Assembly (NCBI RefSeq): GCF_016863135.1
Contig: NZ_BOOH01000049.1
Coordinates: 1-64,000 of the forward strand
Direction of reading: 5' to 3'
DNA: 64,000 nucleotides
Source: Planobispora longispora
GTDB taxonomy: Bacteria > Actinomycetota > Actinomycetes > Streptosporangiales > Streptosporangiaceae
Of this stretch, positions 1-9,079 are shown in pieces; position 1 is the stretch's first letter; each line of letters opens with the position of its first letter. Below the pieces are notes generated by a model. The model did not search any database, was not told the origin of the DNA, and was given only the letters and a program-made list of their open reading frames with translations. Position numbers and translations under genes: made by a program.

Positions 1-25
1 GCGCCGTACCAGCGCAGACGTAGGG

Positions 26-964
26 TCAGGAGTCGACGAAGCTCTGCGGGACCATCACGCGCAGGCCGTTGGGGACGGTCCTGATCGTGATGGGGGTGCG
101 CAGGCGGACCTCGCCGTCGACGTCGGCGGCCATCGGGGGGTCGGTCTCCAGGTAGATCTCGGTGCCGATGACGAACGGGCCGCCCGCCAGGCTGCGCCAG
201 CGGCCGGTGCTGGCCCGGACCAGGGTCTCCAGCAGCAGCCGCAGGCGCTTGCCCGAGCCGAGCTGGTAGGCGACCAGCATGCCGTCGTCGATGCTGATGT
301 CGCGCGCGACCTGCCAGCCGCCGTGGAAGCGGCCGTTGGCGATGTTGAGCTGGTGGGTGAGCAGCTCGTGGCGCTTGCCGTTCACCGTGAGGAACGCCCG
401 GAACGGCCGGTGGCCGGGGAGGATGGTCAGGGCGGTGAGCGGGTAGACGGCCCGGCCGAGGACGCGCTTGAGCCAGGGCTTGACCGTCCCGGCGACCTCG
501 ACCGAGACGCCGAAGCTGGTCAGGTTGGCGAACTCCCGGTCGCCCGCGATGCCCAGGTCGATGTCGGCGACCTTGCCGGTGCGGAAGACCCGGATCGCCC
601 CGGCCAGGTCCAGCGGCAGGCCGAGGCTGCGGGCGAAGTTGTTGGTGGTTCCCAGCGGGAGCACCCCGAGGGCGACGTCGCGGTGGGCGACGTGCTTGAC
701 GGCGGCGCTGAGCGTGCCGTCGCCCCCGCCCACGACGAGCAGGTCGGGCTTGGCGTCCAGGGCCGTGTCCAAGGTGGCGCGCAGGCGCTTGGGGTCGTCC
801 ACCGGGAAGACGCCGACCAGGTCGAAGCCCTCGGACCGGAGCGTGCTGATCACCCGCGGGTAGCGGTGACGGCCGCGCCGGGACCGCGTGTTGACCACCA
901 CGCACACCCTGCGCTCACTCTGGATCGCCGCGGTGTGCTCGGCCTTGCTGCGAAGCTCGCTCAC
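26..964 (-). CDS. Diacylglycerol/lipid kinase family protein (DAGK catalytic domain)
   Basis: This 312-residue protein is a soluble ATP-dependent lipid kinase of the DAGK/YegS/BmrU family, which phosphorylates diacylglycerol or a related lipid at the inner membrane face. The glycine-rich nucleotide loop VVGGGDGTLSAAV lies at residues 77-89 and the second family motif PLGTTNNFARS at about 103-113. A later DVDGEVRL block matches the conserved C-terminal substrate-domain motif. The length is normal for the family. The GTG start follows an AAGGTGAA ribosome site. The gene is followed on its 3' side only by 25 bases of window. The lipid substrate cannot be told from sequence; sphingosine or phosphatidylglycerol are alternatives. 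Confidence 0.88.
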   Translation of the reverse strand: MSELRSKAEHTAAIQSERRVCVVVNTRSRRGRHRYPRVISTLRSEGFDLVGVFPVDDPKRLRATLDTALDAKPDLLVVGGGDGTLSAAVKHVAHRDVALGVLPLGTTNNFARSLGLPLDLAGAIRVFRTGKVADIDLGIAGDREFANLTSFGVSVEVAGTVKPWLKRVLGRAVYPLTALTILPGHRPFRAFLTVNGKRHELLTHQLNIANGRFHGGWQVARDISIDDGMLVAYQLGSGKRLRLLLETLVRASTGRWRSLAGGPFVIGTEIYLETDPPMAADVDGEVRLRTPITIRTVPNGLRVMVPQSFVDS

Positions 965-1002
965 ACTTCACCTTTTCATGGAGATGTTCCCGGTAAATGG
1001 TA

Positions 1003-1032
1003 GAGCCCCGCCGTCAGTCGACGGCGGGGCTC
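1003..1032 (-). terminator. Rho-independent-type terminator hairpin after the M6 protease gene
   Basis: A perfect 13-bp inverted repeat (arm GAGCCCCGCCGTC) closes a four-base AGTC loop. It sits about 70 bases after the stop codon of the M6 protease gene and before the lipid kinase gene, so the two minus-strand genes are probably separate units. No clear T-run follows, which is usual in actinomycetes. Confidence 0.7.
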
Positions 1033-1099
1033 CACCCCTGTCCGATCATGTCCCGGACACCGGGTCAGGCTCCGTGCGGGCCGGGATCGGCGCCGGGGG

Positions 1100-3883
1100 T
1101 CACTTCGCGGGCGGGGTGACCTGGACGATGACGCCGAGGTTCGCCGGGAGCGGCGCGATCAGCTTGATCTGCACGCCCAGCGCCTTGCCCTCGTCACCGG
1201 GGTTGCCGGAGCCGAGGATGTGGCCGCCGCCGATGTCCGTGCCGTACATCTCGGTGGCGGGGGTGCCGTCGGGGTTGACGACCCGCGTGCTGTACGGCTG
1301 GGCGCCCTTGGACGGCACGACCGCCGAGGCGTCGCGGTGACGGTAGAACAGGCTGCCGTCGCGGACCTCCAGACCCGGGTACCAGGTCTTGGCGTCGCTG
1401 AAGGTCTTCACGCCGGGCAGCGCCGGGAACTTGGTGCAGTACTCGGTGAACGGCTCACCCTCGATGCACTCGGTGAACGGGTACGTCTTGCCGAAGGTGA
1501 AGGCCGCGTTGGAGGACTGCGGGCGCGAGGGGAGGTTCTTCAGCGCCGACGGGTCCTTCGCCGCCGCCTCGCCGGTCCGGCGGAGCGGCTCGTAGTGCGA
1601 GTCGACCACGAGGATCTCGCCCTTGGGGCCGACCGAGGGCAGCTCGAAGGTGTGGGCGTCGCCGTCGTTCTCCGGGTAGGCCGCGTCGCGGTACCAGACC
1701 AGCAGGCCGGGCGCGTTGTACTTGAGCTTCTCCACCTTCCAGGCGTTCTCGTGCGCCCAGGTGGTGTCGTAGGCGTACTGCAGGCCCTTGTCGAAGCCGT
1801 CGAAGGTGCGCCACTCGGCCAGGTAGTACTGGGCGCTCTGCAGGCTGCCGCTGTGGATGTTCCAGCCGATGCCGGAGGTGTCGGTGAAGGTGCCCTTGAC
1901 GGCGGTCCAGCCGTTCTCGCCGCCCTCGACGTCGTCGCTCCACACCGTGGCGCCGCCGGCGGTGACGGAGAAGTCGTCGGAGAACCAGCCGGTCTCCTCG
2001 GTGCCGGCGTCGGTGGCGTAGCGCAGCCGCAGCTGGACGGTCTGGCCGGCGAACGGGGCCAGGTCCACGTAGTCGTGGCGCCAGCCGCTGGTCGCCCCGG
2101 TCAGGCCGTACTTCTTGTCGCCGTAGTCGTGCATCCGGCCGTTGGGGTCGGCGTAGCCGTCGTCGGTGGAGACCAGGGCGCCGGACTCGTCGTAGATCTT
2201 CTGCTCGGTCCAGGTGGTTCCGCCGTCGGTGGAGATCTCGACGAAGCCGTAGTCCCAGTCGGCCTCGATGGCGTACTGGTTCCACATCCAGAACCGGGCG
2301 TCGTCGCCGGCCGGGACCTGGATGGTCCGGGTCAGCTTGACGTCGGCCCAGCTCTGGTCGTTGCCCGACCACCACATCTTGCCGCCGCTGTGCGGGACCG
2401 CCATCACGACGGTCTTGTCCGGGAGGTTGACGCGGACGCCGTCGGCGGTGTGCTTGGGCGTGCGGGAGGCCTGGCCGACGGTCAGGGCCTTCTTGCGGTC
2501 ACCCGGGTTGAGGATCTCCGGGTCGGCCCAGCCCATCACCCACTTGGCGTACAGACCCATGTGGGTCGGCATCGACTGGATGAGCGGGCCGGCGTGCGAA
2601 CCGGAGGACATCAGGTCCCAGAAGTCCACGCTGGTGTCGCCGCCGCCGGTGGCGTCGTAGAAGTCCGGCAGGCCCAGGTCGTGCCCGTACTCGTGGGCGA
2701 AGATGCCGACCCCGGAGTCCTCCGGCTGCACGATGTAGTTGGAGATCTTCTTGTCGGTGCCGGGGACGGTGTAGCCGCCGGCCACCGCGCTGGAGTGGGC
2801 CCAGATGGCGTAGGTGCCCTCGGCTCCGCCGCCGCCGGACTTGTCGGCGCCGGCGTGCACGAGCACGAGGTGGTCGATCACGCCGTCCGGCTCGAGGAAG
2901 TTGCCGTCGCCGTCGGCGTCGGAGACGTCCTCGACGTCGTAGTCGGCCCAGGGGAAGTCCGGCTGCTGCTGGGCCAGCACGTTGACCGCGTCGATGGGGA
3001 GCGCGCCGGGGCCCGCCGGGTTGTCGGGGTGGCCGGCCATGTCCTGCGGCCGGGTGCCGCAGCGGCCGGCGCCGTACCAGGCCTCCGAGTGCGGGACCTT
3101 GATCCAGCCGATCGCCTGACCGGTGACGGTGTAGGCGCCCTTGGACATCTCCTCGTACATCTTCTTCATGGTGTAGCCGGAGATGTCGATGCCCTTCTTA
3201 CCGTCCCGGGGGTCGGTGAGGTCCGTCCGGACGCGCTGGGTGATCCCCTTGTCCGAGTAGAGCATCTTGTTGTAGTGATCCGGGCTGAAGTCCGGAACCC
3301 ACATGGTGTTGTTGTCCTTGCCCGCGCCGGAGCTGGCGGGGTTGGGGATGTTGTTGTGCAGCGGGCCGTTGAGCTTGGTGCCCGGCGGCTCGGTCACGCA
3401 GTCGTTGACGTCGTCGATCGACTTGGGCCGGCTGAACCCGGAGAAGTCGTCGTTGGCGTTCTCGTTGAACTCGACCAGGAGCGTCAGCAGCTTCGCCTGC
3501 TGGGTCTGGCCCGCCTTCTTGAAGATGAAGTCGAAGGGGTTCTTGCCCGTCCTGATCGCCCGGCTCTCGCGTGAGGAGAGAACCTTGGCGGCGACCGGGT
3601 TGCCCTCGGCGAACTTGCGGTCGATCTCCTGGGCGTGGGCGAGCCCCGACCGCGAGCGCTTGGCCGTCCCGGGCTGGAACCGCTCGTCGGTCGTGGTGGT
3701 GTCGCCCTGGACGTACGGAGGCGCGTAGTTGATGTAGTAGTCGCTCGCCGTCGGGACGTACCGTGCTGCCGAATCGTCGGCCTGGGCCGACGCGCCGCTC
3801 ACGGACAGCCCCGTGGCGGCCAGCCCGAGCACGGGCACGAGCGCGAGCAGGCGCCTACCGGCGCCTCTGCCTCTGCTGGACAA
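1100..3883 (-). CDS. Secreted immune inhibitor A-type metalloprotease (peptidase M6)
   Basis: A 927-residue exported zinc protease. The N-terminus reads as a Sec signal peptide: arginine-rich start, hydrophobic core LLALVPVLGLAATGLSV, then an ASAQA-type cleavage region near residue 35. A propeptide-like region of about 100 residues follows. The zinc motif HEYGHDLGLPD (HExxHxxGxxD) is at about residues 397-407, followed by a DFWDLMSSGSH segment typical of M6. C-terminal beta-rich segments resemble the jelly-roll part of immune inhibitor A. I place the start at the TTG at 3883 because a GGGAGGG ribosome site lies nine bases ahead and the signal peptide begins there; the upstream GTG at 3934 would put 17 unlikely residues before it. 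Role: extracellular protein degradation. Confidence 0.9.
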   Translation of the reverse strand: MSSRGRGAGRRLLALVPVLGLAATGLSVSGASAQADDSAARYVPTASDYYINYAPPYVQGDTTTTDERFQPGTAKRSRSGLAHAQEIDRKFAEGNPVAAKVLSSRESRAIRTGKNPFDFIFKKAGQTQQAKLLTLLVEFNENANDDFSGFSRPKSIDDVNDCVTEPPGTKLNGPLHNNIPNPASSGAGKDNNTMWVPDFSPDHYNKMLYSDKGITQRVRTDLTDPRDGKKGIDISGYTMKKMYEEMSKGAYTVTGQAIGWIKVPHSEAWYGAGRCGTRPQDMAGHPDNPAGPGALPIDAVNVLAQQQPDFPWADYDVEDVSDADGDGNFLEPDGVIDHLVLVHAGADKSGGGGAEGTYAIWAHSSAVAGGYTVPGTDKKISNYIVQPEDSGVGIFAHEYGHDLGLPDFYDATGGGDTSVDFWDLMSSGSHAGPLIQSMPTHMGLYAKWVMGWADPEILNPGDRKKALTVGQASRTPKHTADGVRVNLPDKTVVMAVPHSGGKMWWSGNDQSWADVKLTRTIQVPAGDDARFWMWNQYAIEADWDYGFVEISTDGGTTWTEQKIYDESGALVSTDDGYADPNGRMHDYGDKKYGLTGATSGWRHDYVDLAPFAGQTVQLRLRYATDAGTEETGWFSDDFSVTAGGATVWSDDVEGGENGWTAVKGTFTDTSGIGWNIHSGSLQSAQYYLAEWRTFDGFDKGLQYAYDTTWAHENAWKVEKLKYNAPGLLVWYRDAAYPENDGDAHTFELPSVGPKGEILVVDSHYEPLRRTGEAAAKDPSALKNLPSRPQSSNAAFTFGKTYPFTECIEGEPFTEYCTKFPALPGVKTFSDAKTWYPGLEVRDGSLFYRHRDASAVVPSKGAQPYSTRVVNPDGTPATEMYGTDIGGGHILGSGNPGDEGKALGVQIKLIAPLPANLGVIVQVTPPAK

Positions 3884-3981
3884 CGGAATTACCCTCCCTG
3901 CCCGGGTTCGCCGGGCGCGGACGTTCCCCGGCACGCCGGTATGAGCGCACCGTGCGGGACGTTAGAGGAGAAGGTAAAGGA

Positions 3982-4010
3982 GAAGTAAAGACGCCGACTT
4001 ATGTTGTCAA
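3982..4010 (-). promoter_or_regulatory. Promoter-like region of the M6 protease gene with direct repeat
   Basis: Reading leftward there is a consensus -35 TTGACA (complement of 4005-4010), 17 bases of spacer and a poor -10 TACTTC. Immediately downstream the minus strand carries two near-identical 11-12-base units, TTTACTTCTCC and TTTACCTTCTCC (complement of about 3965-3990), a possible regulator site. The position, about 100 bases ahead of the protease start, fits. Confidence 0.45.
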
Positions 4011-4069
4011 AGTGTGATCAATCGTTTATGTCGGAGGGTGGGCGAATTTAGGCGTTCAGCCTGGCGTCG

Positions 4070-4081
4070 TACAGTCCCTGT
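4070..4081 (+). promoter_or_regulatory. -10 element for a leaderless glcD-like mRNA
   Basis: TACAGT (TANNNT type) ends six bases before the GTG start at 4082 and no ribosome site precedes that GTG. This is the spacing seen for leaderless transcripts, which are common in actinobacteria. Confidence 0.45.
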
Positions 4082-5443
4082 GTGACCGCTATCGATGAGC
4101 TCATCACCGCTCTCGGCCCCGAGAAGGTGCTGACCGACCCCGACGTGACGGACTCCTACGCCCGCGACCGGACCTTCCTCGAACCCGGCAGGCCGCTGGC
4201 CGCCGTGCTCGCCGGGGGCCGCGACGACGTGGTCGCCGTCATGCGATGGGCGAGCGCCCACCGGGTGCCGGTGGTGCCGCGCGGGGCCGGCACCGGCCTG
4301 GCCGGCGGGGCGACGGCCGTCGAGGGGTGCGTGGTGCTGGCGCTGCACCGGATGGCGGCGATCAGGGAGCTGTCGCCCGCCGACGAGATCGCCGTGGTGG
4401 AACCCGGCGTCATCACGGCGGATCTGGACCGGGCGGCCCGCGAGTTCGGGCTGATGTACGCCCCCGACCCCTCCTCCTACGAGATCTCCACGATCGGCGG
4501 GAACCTGGCCACCAACGCGGGCGGGCTGCGCTGCGTGAAGTACGGCGTGACCCGCGACTCGGCACTCGGGCTGGAGGTCGTGCTGGCCGACGGGCGGATC
4601 CTGAACACCGGCAGGCGGACCGTCAAGGGCGTGACCGGCTACGACCTGACCGGGCTGTTCGTCGGCTCGGAGGGCACGCTCGGGGTGATCACGGCGGCCA
4701 CCGTACGGCTGCGCCGGGCCCCGCTGGCCTACCCCGCGACGATCGCGGCGGAGTTCGGCTCGCTGCGGGACGCGGCGGCGGCCGTGGCGGCGATCATCGC
4801 GGACGGCTGCCAGCCCTCGCTGCTGGAGATGCTCGACCGGGCCACCCTCAAGGCCATCGACGACTGGAAGAACATCGGCCTGGAGCCGTCCGTGCAGGCG
4901 ATGCTGATCGCCCAGTCCGACGCCGTGGACGGGCAGGCGGTGGCCGAGCGGATGCGCGGGCTGTGCGAGGGCAACGGGGCGTCGTTCGTCGCGGTCTCGG
5001 CCGGCCGGGAGGAGGCCGAGGAGCTGATCGGCCTGCGGCGCCTGGCCTACCACGCCAAGGAGCGGCTCGGCGCGTGCCTGGTGGAGGACGTGTGCGTGCC
5101 GCGCTCGGCGCTCCCGGACATGATCTCCGCCATCGAGGACATCGCCGCCCGGCACGAGGTGCTGATCTGCACCGTGGCCCACGCCGGGGACGGCAACCTG
5201 CACCCGGTCTTCGTCTTCGACCGGGGGCTGCCGGAGCCGCCGCCGCAGGTGTGGGCCGCGGCCGACGAGGTCTTCCGCGAGACGCTGCGCCGGGGCGGCA
5301 CCCTCACCGGGGAGCACGGCGTCGGGCTGCTGAAGCAGCGCTGGCTGGCGCTGGAGACGGGACCGGTCACCGAGGAGATCCACCGGGGCCTCAAGCGGGT
5401 GTTCGACCCGCTGGGCATCCTGAATCCGGGCAAGGCCGTCTGA
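4082..5443 (+). CDS. FAD-linked oxidase, glycolate oxidase GlcD / D-lactate dehydrogenase family
   Basis: This 453-residue flavoenzyme oxidises a 2-hydroxy acid such as glycolate or D-lactate. The N-terminal PCMH-type FAD domain has PRGAGTGLAGGA at about residues 67-78 and PDPSSYEISTIGGNLATNAGG, which surrounds the flavin. TGYDLTGLFVGSEGTLGVI follows at about 195-215. The C-terminal FAD-oxidase domain carries VAHAGDGNLHP and GTLTGEHGVG, the catalytic/metal motifs of the family. Length is typical for GlcD. No GlcE or GlcF partner genes are adjacent, so it may act alone like single-subunit D-lactate dehydrogenases. The GTG start has no ribosome site and is probably leaderless. The exact substrate is unknown. 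Confidence 0.9.
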   Translation: MTAIDELITALGPEKVLTDPDVTDSYARDRTFLEPGRPLAAVLAGGRDDVVAVMRWASAHRVPVVPRGAGTGLAGGATAVEGCVVLALHRMAAIRELSPADEIAVVEPGVITADLDRAAREFGLMYAPDPSSYEISTIGGNLATNAGGLRCVKYGVTRDSALGLEVVLADGRILNTGRRTVKGVTGYDLTGLFVGSEGTLGVITAATVRLRRAPLAYPATIAAEFGSLRDAAAAVAAIIADGCQPSLLEMLDRATLKAIDDWKNIGLEPSVQAMLIAQSDAVDGQAVAERMRGLCEGNGASFVAVSAGREEAEELIGLRRLAYHAKERLGACLVEDVCVPRSALPDMISAIEDIAARHEVLICTVAHAGDGNLHPVFVFDRGLPEPPPQVWAAADEVFRETLRRGGTLTGEHGVGLLKQRWLALETGPVTEEIHRGLKRVFDPLGILNPGKAV

Positions 5444-5558
5444 CGCCCGGCGGGCTGGATGGGGCGAGACCGTTATCAACCGATCGTCCACACCTCAGCC
5501 CACGCTGGTAGCGTGCTGCCCCACGTGACCGAATTTTGCATGTTTGCCGGGGGGTAAC

Positions 5559-7400
5559 GTGGTACAGCCGCTCGCGGCGGGGGATCCTCAGCGGTTGGGC
5601 GCCTTCGAGCTGACCGGCCGGCTCGGGGAGGGCGGCCAGGGTGTCGTCTATCTGGGGCGGGGGCCCCAGGGCGAGCAGGTCGCCGTCAAGCTCCTCCATC
5701 ACGGACTCACGGCGGACCCCGACGCGCGCACCCGTTTCCTCCGGGAGGTGGCGGTCGCCCAGCGGGTGGCCCGGTTCTGCACCGCGCCGGTCCTGCACGC
5801 CGATCTCGAGGGCAGCCAGCCGTACATCGTCAGCGAGTACGTGCCGGGCCCGTCCCTGCGCCAGCTCGTCGACCGGGAGGGCCCGCGGCGGGGCGCCGCG
5901 CTGGAACGGCTGGCCGTCAGCACCGCCACCGCACTGGCGGCGATCCACCGCGCCGGGATCCTGCACCGGGACTTCAAGCCCGCCAACGTGCTGATGGGCC
6001 CCGAGGGCCCGGTCGTGATCGACTTCGGTATCGCCAGGGCCCTGGACGCCCCCGGCGTGACCGCGACCGGGATGGCCATGGGGACGCCCTCCTACCTGGC
6101 GCCCGAGCAGCTCGGCGGGGGCGAGGTGACGCCCGCGGCCGACGTGTTCGCCTGGGGCGTCACGATGGTCTTCGCCGCCACCGGCGCGCCCGCCTTCGGC
6201 CAGGACTCCATCCCCGTGGTCATGAACCGCATCCTGACCGTGGAGCCGGAGCTGGGCGGCCTGGAAGGGCCGCTGCGCGGCCTGGTCGCGGCCTGCCTGT
6301 CCAAGGACCCGGCGGCGCGGCCGACCGCCGAGCAGCTCGTCTCCCACCTCATGGCCGGCACGGCCCCCGCCGCCCCGGCCCTGCGGGACGCGTCCACCCT
6401 GCCGTCCGCCCCCGGCCTCGTCCCCGCCCCCGGCCCCGTCCCCGCCCCCGGCCCCGTCCCCGCCCCCGGCCCCGCGTCCGCGCCCGGCCCCGCGCGGCGG
6501 AAGCCGGCGCGCGGGTCGCGCCGCCCGACGGGCCTGCTGCTGGCCGCGGCGGCGGGAGCGGCCGCGCTCGCCGTGTCCGCCGGGACCGTGGTCGTCATCC
6601 AGAACACCGGCAGCGCCTCGGCCGCGCGGTCCCCCGCGCCGGAGGCGTCCGCACACCGGCAGGAGCAGCGGTCCGAGACCCCCGACCCGCAGCTCGTCCC
6701 CGACGATCCGCCCGCCGCGGAGACCTCCGCCGGCCCCGGTGAGGAGAACCCCGGACCGGAGGAGAGCTCCCTGGTGGCCCTCCAGCCCACGCGTGACGTC
6801 GAGCCCCAGCCGGAACCCCGGCCGGAGTCCGGGCCCGAGTCGTCCGAGCACGCGTCCAAGCCGGGGTCGAGCCACCGCCCGACGAAGAAGGCGCCGGACC
6901 CGGAGCCCTCCGGATCCGGGGACGGGCTGCTGGACCCGAGCGACGCGCCGTCGCAGAGCCCGACGAGCGACCCGCCGAGCCCGACGGCCAGGCCCACCAC
7001 CGCCAAGCCCACCGTCAAGCCGACGGTGAAGCCCACCGTGAAACCCACCGTCAAGCCGACGCCCACGCCGAAGCCGAACCCGTACAGGGCGGCGGCGCTG
7101 TGCGGGTCGGGGTTCAAGCAGATCAACGCCCGCGCCCTCGGCGCCCGCGCGACCGTCCACCTCCTCTACAACGCCGCGACCGGGAAGAACTGCGTCGTCA
7201 CCATGTCCAAGTACGTGGTCCCCCAGAAGATCAAGATGAACGCGGTCATCCAGGTGCAGGGCGGCGCGACGGCGAGCAACCCGGGCGCTTTCACCGCCTA
7301 CGCGGGCCCGGTCCGGCTCGCCGCCGCCAAGAAGTGCATCATCTGGGGCGGCACGTACGGCACGGTGACCTGGAAGAGCGGCTGGAGCCACTGCGGCTGA
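5559..7400 (+). CDS. Membrane Ser/Thr protein kinase with extracellular SapA-like C-terminal domain
   Basis: A PknB-type (Hanks) kinase of about 613 residues. The kinase domain begins with GRLGEGGQGVVYLG. It has the VAVK lysine, catalytic loop HRDFKPANVLM, DFGIA and SYLAPEQ. A Pro/Ala linker with repeated VPAPGP units follows, then one membrane helix (GLLLAAAAGAAALAVSAGTV). Outside the cell lies a long Ser/Pro/Glu-rich stalk with KPTV repeats. The last ~100 residues (from about CGSGFKQINARALG to WSHCG) contain four cysteines and match the spore-associated protein A pattern (KNCVV, FTAYAGPV, KCIIWGGTYG). I take the GTG at 5559, behind a CCGGGGGG stretch, over the TTG at 5544. The cell-surface domain probably acts as sensor; its ligand is unknown. 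Confidence 0.9.
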   Translation: MVQPLAAGDPQRLGAFELTGRLGEGGQGVVYLGRGPQGEQVAVKLLHHGLTADPDARTRFLREVAVAQRVARFCTAPVLHADLEGSQPYIVSEYVPGPSLRQLVDREGPRRGAALERLAVSTATALAAIHRAGILHRDFKPANVLMGPEGPVVIDFGIARALDAPGVTATGMAMGTPSYLAPEQLGGGEVTPAADVFAWGVTMVFAATGAPAFGQDSIPVVMNRILTVEPELGGLEGPLRGLVAACLSKDPAARPTAEQLVSHLMAGTAPAAPALRDASTLPSAPGLVPAPGPVPAPGPVPAPGPASAPGPARRKPARGSRRPTGLLLAAAAGAAALAVSAGTVVVIQNTGSASAARSPAPEASAHRQEQRSETPDPQLVPDDPPAAETSAGPGEENPGPEESSLVALQPTRDVEPQPEPRPESGPESSEHASKPGSSHRPTKKAPDPEPSGSGDGLLDPSDAPSQSPTSDPPSPTARPTTAKPTVKPTVKPTVKPTVKPTPTPKPNPYRAAALCGSGFKQINARALGARATVHLLYNAATGKNCVVTMSKYVVPQKIKMNAVIQVQGGATASNPGAFTAYAGPVRLAAAKKCIIWGGTYGTVTWKSGWSHCG

Positions 7401-7410
7401 CCCCGGCCGT

Positions 7411-7446
7411 CCGGCGGCCCGGTTCCGTGCCCCGGACCGCCGCCGG
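7411..7446 (+). terminator. Possible terminator hairpin after the kinase gene
   Basis: A GC-rich imperfect inverted repeat (CCGGCGGCCCGG against CCGGACCGCCGCCGG, with a bulge) begins 11 bases after the kinase stop and ends about 40 bases before the carboxylase operon. Confidence 0.4.
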
Positions 7447-7487
7447 GTGGAGAATCCGAAGGACATGCGCTGGCAAGGGAGACGTTC

Positions 7488-9071
7488 GTGAGCCGGTTGG
7501 AAACCTCCTCGGGCGACTACCCGGCCCGGCGTGAGGCGATGCTCGCCAAACTGGCCGAGCTGGAGGCCGAGCAGGCCAAGGCGGTCGCGGGCGGCGGCGA
7601 GAAGTACGTCGAGCGTCACCGGCGGCGCGGCAAGCTGCTCGCCCGCGAGCGGATCGAGCTGCTCCTCGACCCCGACTCGGCGTTCCTGGAGCTGTCGCCG
7701 CTGGCCGGGTGGGGCAGCGACTTCCCGGTCGGGGCGAGCGTGGTCACCGGCATCGGGGTGGTCGAGGGCGTCGAGTGCGTGATCGTCGCCAACGATCCGA
7801 CCGTGCGGGGCGGCGCGTCCAACCCGTGGACCCTGCGCAAGACGCTCCGGGCCGCCGACATCGCGCTGGAGAACCGGCTGCCGCTGGTCAACCTGGTCGA
7901 GTCGGGCGGGGCCGACCTGCCGACGCAGAAGGAGATCTTCATCCCGGGCGGCCGGATCTTCCGCGACCTGACCCGCCTGTCGGCCGCCGGGATCCCGACG
8001 ATCGCCCTGGTGTTCGGCAACTCCACCGCCGGGGGCGCCTACGTGCCCGGGATGAGCGACCACGTGGTCATGGTGCGGGAACGCGCGAAGGTCTTCCTGG
8101 GCGGCCCGCCGCTGGTGAAGATGGCCACCGGCGAGGAGGCCGACGACGAGTCGCTGGGCGGCGCGGAGATGCACGCCCGCGTCTCCGGGCTGGCCGACTA
8201 CCTGGCGGCCGACGAGCACGACGCGCTCCGGATCGGGCGGCGGATCGTCCGCGGCCTCAACTGGGTCAAGCGCGGGCACGCGGCGGGCGCCGCGCGCGAT
8301 CCCCTGTACGACGAGGACGAGCTGCTCGGGATCGTCCCGGAGGACCTGCGGATCCCGTTCGACCCGCGCGAGGTGATCGCGCGGGTCGTGGACGGCAGCG
8401 TGTTCGACGAGTTCAAGCCGCTGTACGGCGCCAGCCTGGTGACCGGGTGGGCGCGCCTGCACGGCTACCCGGTCGGGATCCTGGCCAACGCGCGGGGAGT
8501 CCTCTTCAGCGAGGAGGCCCAGAAAGCGGCGCAGTTCATCCAGCTGGCCAACCAGGCACGCACGCCGCTGATCTTCCTGCAGAACACGACCGGCTACATG
8601 GTCGGCCAGGAGTACGAGCAGGGCGGCATCATCAAGCACGGCGCCATGATGATCAACGCGGTCTCCAACTCGACGGTCCCGCACCTCACGGTCGTCATGG
8701 GGGCGTCGTACGGCGCGGGCAACTACGGCATGTGCGGCCGGGCCTACGCCCCCCGGTTCCTGTTCTCCTGGCCGAGCGCGAAGTCGGCCGTCATGGGGCC
8801 CGCGCAGCTGGCCGGGGTGCTGTCCATCGTGGGCCGGGCCGCGGCGCAGGCACGCGGGCAGGTCTACGACGAGGAGGCCGACGCGGCGATGCGCGCGATG
8901 GTGGAGGCGCAGATCGAGGCCGAGTCCCTGCCGTTCTTCCTGTCCGGGCGGCTCTACGACGACGGGGTCATCGACCCCCGCGACACCCGCACCGTCCTGG
9001 GCCTGTGCCTGTCCGCCGTCAACAGCGCCCCCGCCCCGGAGCCCGCGGGCTTCGGCGTCTTCCGGATGTGA
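7488..9071 (+). CDS. Acyl-CoA carboxylase beta subunit (carboxyltransferase), geranyl/methylcrotonyl-CoA type
   Basis: A 527-residue carboxyltransferase that moves carboxylate from carboxybiotin to an acyl-CoA. Family blocks are visible: [16 protein letters not shown] near the N-terminus, [11 protein letters not shown], the oxyanion segment [30 protein letters not shown], and in the second half [26 protein letters not shown] and [15 protein letters not shown]. The C-terminus [12 protein letters not shown]...GFGVFRM is typical of the methylcrotonyl/geranyl-CoA carboxylase branch rather than propionyl-CoA carboxylase. The GTG start has a GGGAGA ribosome site. It is first in an operon with the biotin subunit, a crotonase and an AtuA protein, an arrangement like the atu pathway, so geranyl-CoA or another methyl-branched enoyl-CoA is the likely substrate (inference). 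Confidence 0.9.
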   Translation: MSRLETSSGDYPARREAMLAKLAELEAEQAKAVAGGGEKYVERHRRRGKLLARERIELLLDPDSAFLELSPLAGWGSDFPVGASVVTGIGVVEGVECVIVANDPTVRGGASNPWTLRKTLRAADIALENRLPLVNLVESGGADLPTQKEIFIPGGRIFRDLTRLSAAGIPTIALVFGNSTAGGAYVPGMSDHVVMVRERAKVFLGGPPLVKMATGEEADDESLGGAEMHARVSGLADYLAADEHDALRIGRRIVRGLNWVKRGHAAGAARDPLYDEDELLGIVPEDLRIPFDPREVIARVVDGSVFDEFKPLYGASLVTGWARLHGYPVGILANARGVLFSEEAQKAAQFIQLANQARTPLIFLQNTTGYMVGQEYEQGGIIKHGAMMINAVSNSTVPHLTVVMGASYGAGNYGMCGRAYAPRFLFSWPSAKSAVMGPAQLAGVLSIVGRAAAQARGQVYDEEADAAMRAMVEAQIEAESLPFFLSGRLYDDGVIDPRDTRTVLGLCLSAVNSAPAPEPAGFGVFRM

Positions 9072-9079
9072 CCGCCCCC

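Noticed and set aside
1220-3574. 784-residue plus-strand ORF over the M6 protease gene
   Set aside because: Shadow frame caused by high third-position GC. Its product is Gly/Val/Arg-rich low complexity without motifs, while the minus strand has signal peptide and HExxH motif.
6419-6475. VPAPGP-coding repeats in the kinase linker as a functional DNA repeat
   Set aside because: Ordinary proline-rich linker repetition, common in actinobacterial receptor kinases.
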